Source: Olsenella profusa F0195 | Lineage (GTDB): Bacteria > Actinomycetota > Coriobacteriia > Coriobacteriales > Atopobiaceae | Direction of reading: 5' to 3' | Length of the DNA: 64,000 bases | NCBI RefSeq assembly: GCF_000468755.1 | Contig: NZ_AWEZ01000073.1 | Span: 1 to 64,000, forward strand | Shown here: positions 61,842 through 64,000 of the stretch, piece by piece | Layout of the letters: every line of letters begins with the position of its first letter | Position numbering within the stretch: the first letter of the stretch is position 1 | Program-made: the position numbers and the translations under genes | Notes under the pieces: generated by a model | What the model saw: the letters and a program-made list of their open reading frames with translations, nothing else | What the model was told of the DNA's origin: nothing | Databases searched by the model: none

Positions 61842-62500
61842 GCATTTGCTTGGGCGTTCTCATCAGCGGTTCCGGCACCAACCTACAGGCCATCATCGAC
61901 CGCATGGCGGCCGGTACGCTGGACGCCACCATCGAGCTGGTCGTCTCGTCGCGTCCCAGCGCCTATGGCCTCAAGCGTGCCGAGGCCGCAGGCATCCAGA
62001 CGCTGACCCTCTCCAAGGAGATCTATGCCGATCCCGAGCGGGCGGACGAGGTCATCGCCAGCTCGCTCAGGCGTGCGGGCGTCGACTACGTCATCATGGC
62101 CGGCTACATGCGTATGGTTCACGAACCCATCCTGGCCGCGTTTCCCAACAGGGTCATCAACCTGCACCCGGCGCTCCTTCCTAGCTTCAAGGGGGCGCAC
62201 GCCATCCAGGACGCCTATGACTATGGGGTCAAGGTGACGGGCGTGACCGTGCACGTGGCCGACGGGCGCTACGACTGTGGCCCCATCATCGCGCAGCGCG
62301 CGCTGGCGGTGGAGGAGGGCTGGACCGTTGACGAGCTGGAGGAGCACATCCATGCCATCGAGCATGAGCTCTACCCGGACGTCATCCAACTGCTCGCCGA
62401 GGGTCGCGTGCGTGTCGACGGTGGCAGGGTGCACGTTGACCCGCCGCTCGCAGAGGGGGCGGCGGGCGACGGCGCGGCGTCTGTCACGGCGACTCTGTGA
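61838..62500 (+). CDS. purN: Phosphoribosylglycinamide formyltransferase
   Basis: 220 residues. 10-formyl-THF-dependent GAR transformylase. LISGSGTNLQAIIDRM, NLHPALLPSFKG (catalytic Asn-His) and VHVADGRYDCGPIIAQ (Asp). A 20-residue Ala/Gly-rich tail is extra. Translation is coupled to purM. Confidence 0.94.
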   Translation: MSICLGVLISGSGTNLQAIIDRMAAGTLDATIELVVSSRPSAYGLKRAEAAGIQTLTLSKEIYADPERADEVIASSLRRAGVDYVIMAGYMRMVHEPILAAFPNRVINLHPALLPSFKGAHAIQDAYDYGVKVTGVTVHVADGRYDCGPIIAQRALAVEEGWTVDELEEHIHAIEHELYPDVIQLLAEGRVRVDGGRVHVDPPLAEGAAGDGAASVTATL

Positions 62501-62922
62501 TAGGCCACCATGCGAAGGTGCGCGGAGACACGGGCGTCGACGTTGGGCAGCGTGTGGGCGCGGCCGTCCTCCATGAGGCACTCCTGACAGGCGACGATGC
62601 GGTGCGTTCCCCCCTCACAGAATCCCGAGCGAATCCCTCCCTTGGGTCCTGGCGCATAGGGGATGTGCATCCTCTTGATGGGGTGTGATATATGGACGAG
62701 GCTCCAGCGACCTGGGAACCATTCCAACGCGCCCAGACGGCTGCCTGGGGCACCGCCGCAGGGCGTCCGCCGTCGTTTTGTGTGGTGCCGTCCGGCACCG
62801 TCGCCTGGGGCGATTGACGGGGACTAGAATGACGCAGATACCAATTTGCGCGAGCCACCGCTCCACGTGTCGCGACGCGAGGGAGATCGAGGCCGCGCCC
62901 TGCGCTTTGATGGGAGACATGT
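62501..62922. other. Intergenic region between purN and the dehydrogenase
   Basis: About 420 bases. A 41-residue frame at 62692-62817 (MDEAPATWEPFQRAQTAAWG start) has a moderate SD, and GGTGCCG/CGGCACC at 62785-62800 is a short hairpin. No recognised gene or RNA. Confidence 0.4.
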
Positions 62923-63876
62923 ATGGGCGACATAACCAAGATAGGCGTCATTGGCATGGGTCACGTGGGGGCGCACGTGGCAAACGCGATTCTCTACCAG
63001 GGGCTTGCGGCGGAGCTGTACTGTGTCGACTCCCAAGAGGGTAAGGTGTCCTGCGAGGTCAATGATCTGCAGGATGCCATGCCCTTCTACCCGCGCCAGG
63101 CGCGCGTCTACAACTGTCATCAGGACTATGAGGCCCTGCTCGACTGTGACGTGGTGGTCAACGCTGCCGGCCACGTCGCCCAGGCTGCCGGCAACCGCGA
63201 CGGAGAGCTCGTCTGCACCTCGGGTGAGACCAAGGTGTGGGCGCCACACTTTAGGGGGTACGAGGGCGTCATCGTGACCATTGCGAATCCCTGTGACGTC
63301 ATTGCGACGCTCGTCTGGAAGCTCTCGGGACTCCAGCCCAACCAGATCGTGGGCTCCGGCACCGCGCTCGATTCCGCGCGCTTCCGCCATGCGCTCTGGA
63401 CCGAGACCGGCTATAACCCCACCTCCATCACCAGCTGGATGATTGGCGAGCATGGATCCAGCCAGTTTGCCGCATGGTCGCACGTGTCGTTTGGCGCCAT
63501 GCCCCTCTTGGAGCTCGAGCGGGTCGACCCCGAGCGCTTCACCCTCGACAAGGATGCCATCGAGGAGGCCGTGCGCCAGGGTGGCTATGTCACGTATGAT
63601 GGCAAGGGATGCACGGAGTACTCCATCGCCAACGCAGCCGTCGAGCTGGTCAAGGCGGTCGTGCAGGACTCCAGGCTCATTACGCCCTGCGGGACGCTGC
63701 TGCCAGACGAGGGCTATTATGGTGAGCGCGGGCACTTCACCTCCATCCCCGCGGTCGTGGGTGCCGATGGCGTCGAACGGACGCTCAAGATGGAGCTCTC
63801 CCACGACGAGCAGGAGAAGTTCCACGTCAGCTGCAGACACATCCAGGAGAACGTCGAGAGGGTCAGATGCTGGTAG
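62923..63876 (+). CDS. L-lactate / L-2-hydroxyisocaproate dehydrogenase
   Basis: 317 residues. NAD-binding GMGHVGAHVANAIL at the N terminus, DSARFRHAL (substrate Arg) and GEHGSSQFAAWS with the catalytic His. The active loop AGHVAQAAGNRDG differs from the classical LDH AGxxQKPGETR, which favours the branched HicDH-type subgroup. Reduces a 2-oxoacid with NADH in fermentation. The ATG has GGGAG upstream. Confidence 0.85.
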   Translation: MGDITKIGVIGMGHVGAHVANAILYQGLAAELYCVDSQEGKVSCEVNDLQDAMPFYPRQARVYNCHQDYEALLDCDVVVNAAGHVAQAAGNRDGELVCTSGETKVWAPHFRGYEGVIVTIANPCDVIATLVWKLSGLQPNQIVGSGTALDSARFRHALWTETGYNPTSITSWMIGEHGSSQFAAWSHVSFGAMPLLELERVDPERFTLDKDAIEEAVRQGGYVTYDGKGCTEYSIANAAVELVKAVVQDSRLITPCGTLLPDEGYYGERGHFTSIPAVVGADGVERTLKMELSHDEQEKFHVSCRHIQENVERVRCW

Positions 63877-64000
63877 CATTCGTCTATGGGCTGCGCTTGA
63901 GGTTGTCGAGGCTTCGCAGGGCCTGCGCCAGCGGGCCCTGGGGCACCCTCAGGCGACTGCCAGGCATCAGGGGAGGCGCCTCGAACCATCATGGCGGACG
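63877..64000. other. Window end
   Basis: 124 bases after the dehydrogenase. A short minus-strand frame ending at 63884 is interrupted by a stop near 63990, so I make no gene call. CAGGGCCTGCGC-type GC palindromes are present. Confidence 0.3.

Noticed and set aside
62371-62727. Minus-strand frame with a CxxC downstream of purN
   Set aside because: It runs into the purN 3' end, lacks a good SD and resembles no family.
63884-64000. Partial minus-strand gene at the window end
   Set aside because: A stop near 63990 leaves only about 33 codons, so no gene entering from the right edge is supported.

Overview
The window is a GC-rich bacterial chromosome segment centred on the replication origin. 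Gene content and family details suggest class Coriobacteriia (Olsenella, Atopobium or Lancefieldella type): a dnaA-dnaN-recF-gyrB-gyrA block facing rpmH-rnpA-yidD-yidC-jag-rsmG-parA-parB, a DnaA that departs from the usual signature, a class B sortase, and tandem WYL (PafB/PafC-like) regulators. The genus is inference; no 16S gene is present.

Layout. 1-4 kb: str-type operon rpsL-rpsG-fusA-rpsJ on the minus strand with a clear promoter and no tuf. 4-16 kb, minus strand: a SmtB-like ArsR regulator, a small membrane protein, purC, a two-component system, a Tat-type lipoprotein, purB, then argG-argH behind an arginine-rich leader peptide and a terminator (a probable ribosome-mediated attenuator), tRNA-Lys, an M29 aminopeptidase and tRNA-Gly. 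16-26 kb: a large membrane protein with a split M28-peptidase-like domain, the PafB/PafC-like pair, a DnaQ-DinG fusion helicase, ddl and rlmN. 26-43 kb: the origin region, with parS-like sites, the candidate origin in the rpmH-dnaA and dnaA-dnaN gaps, an unusual GHKL-ATPase/winged-helix gene just upstream of dnaA, and gyrase. 43-52 kb: tRNA-Ile, tRNA-Ala, a 29-bp perfect inverted-repeat element, typA, two tRNA-Ser genes, a Q/P/A-rich membrane protein, and the rpsF-ssb-rpsR-rplI-dnaB cluster. 52-64 kb: purA, purD, a Nudix hydrolase, pdxY, purE-sortase-purM-purN, and an L-lactate/2-hydroxyacid dehydrogenase.

Together the genes cover replication initiation and segregation, translation, and seven steps of purine synthesis (purA, B, C, D, E, M, N) scattered among unrelated genes. 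The most interesting signals are the Arg-codon attenuator before argG; a repeated GTTTTC-A-A/T-CA motif upstream of both dnaA and dnaB, coupled with substitutions in the DnaA box-reading motif; the ATPase/wHTH gene beside the origin; the split M28-like protein lacking the usual catalytic Glu; and two structured intergenic repeats. No rRNA, CRISPR array, transposase or prophage was seen.
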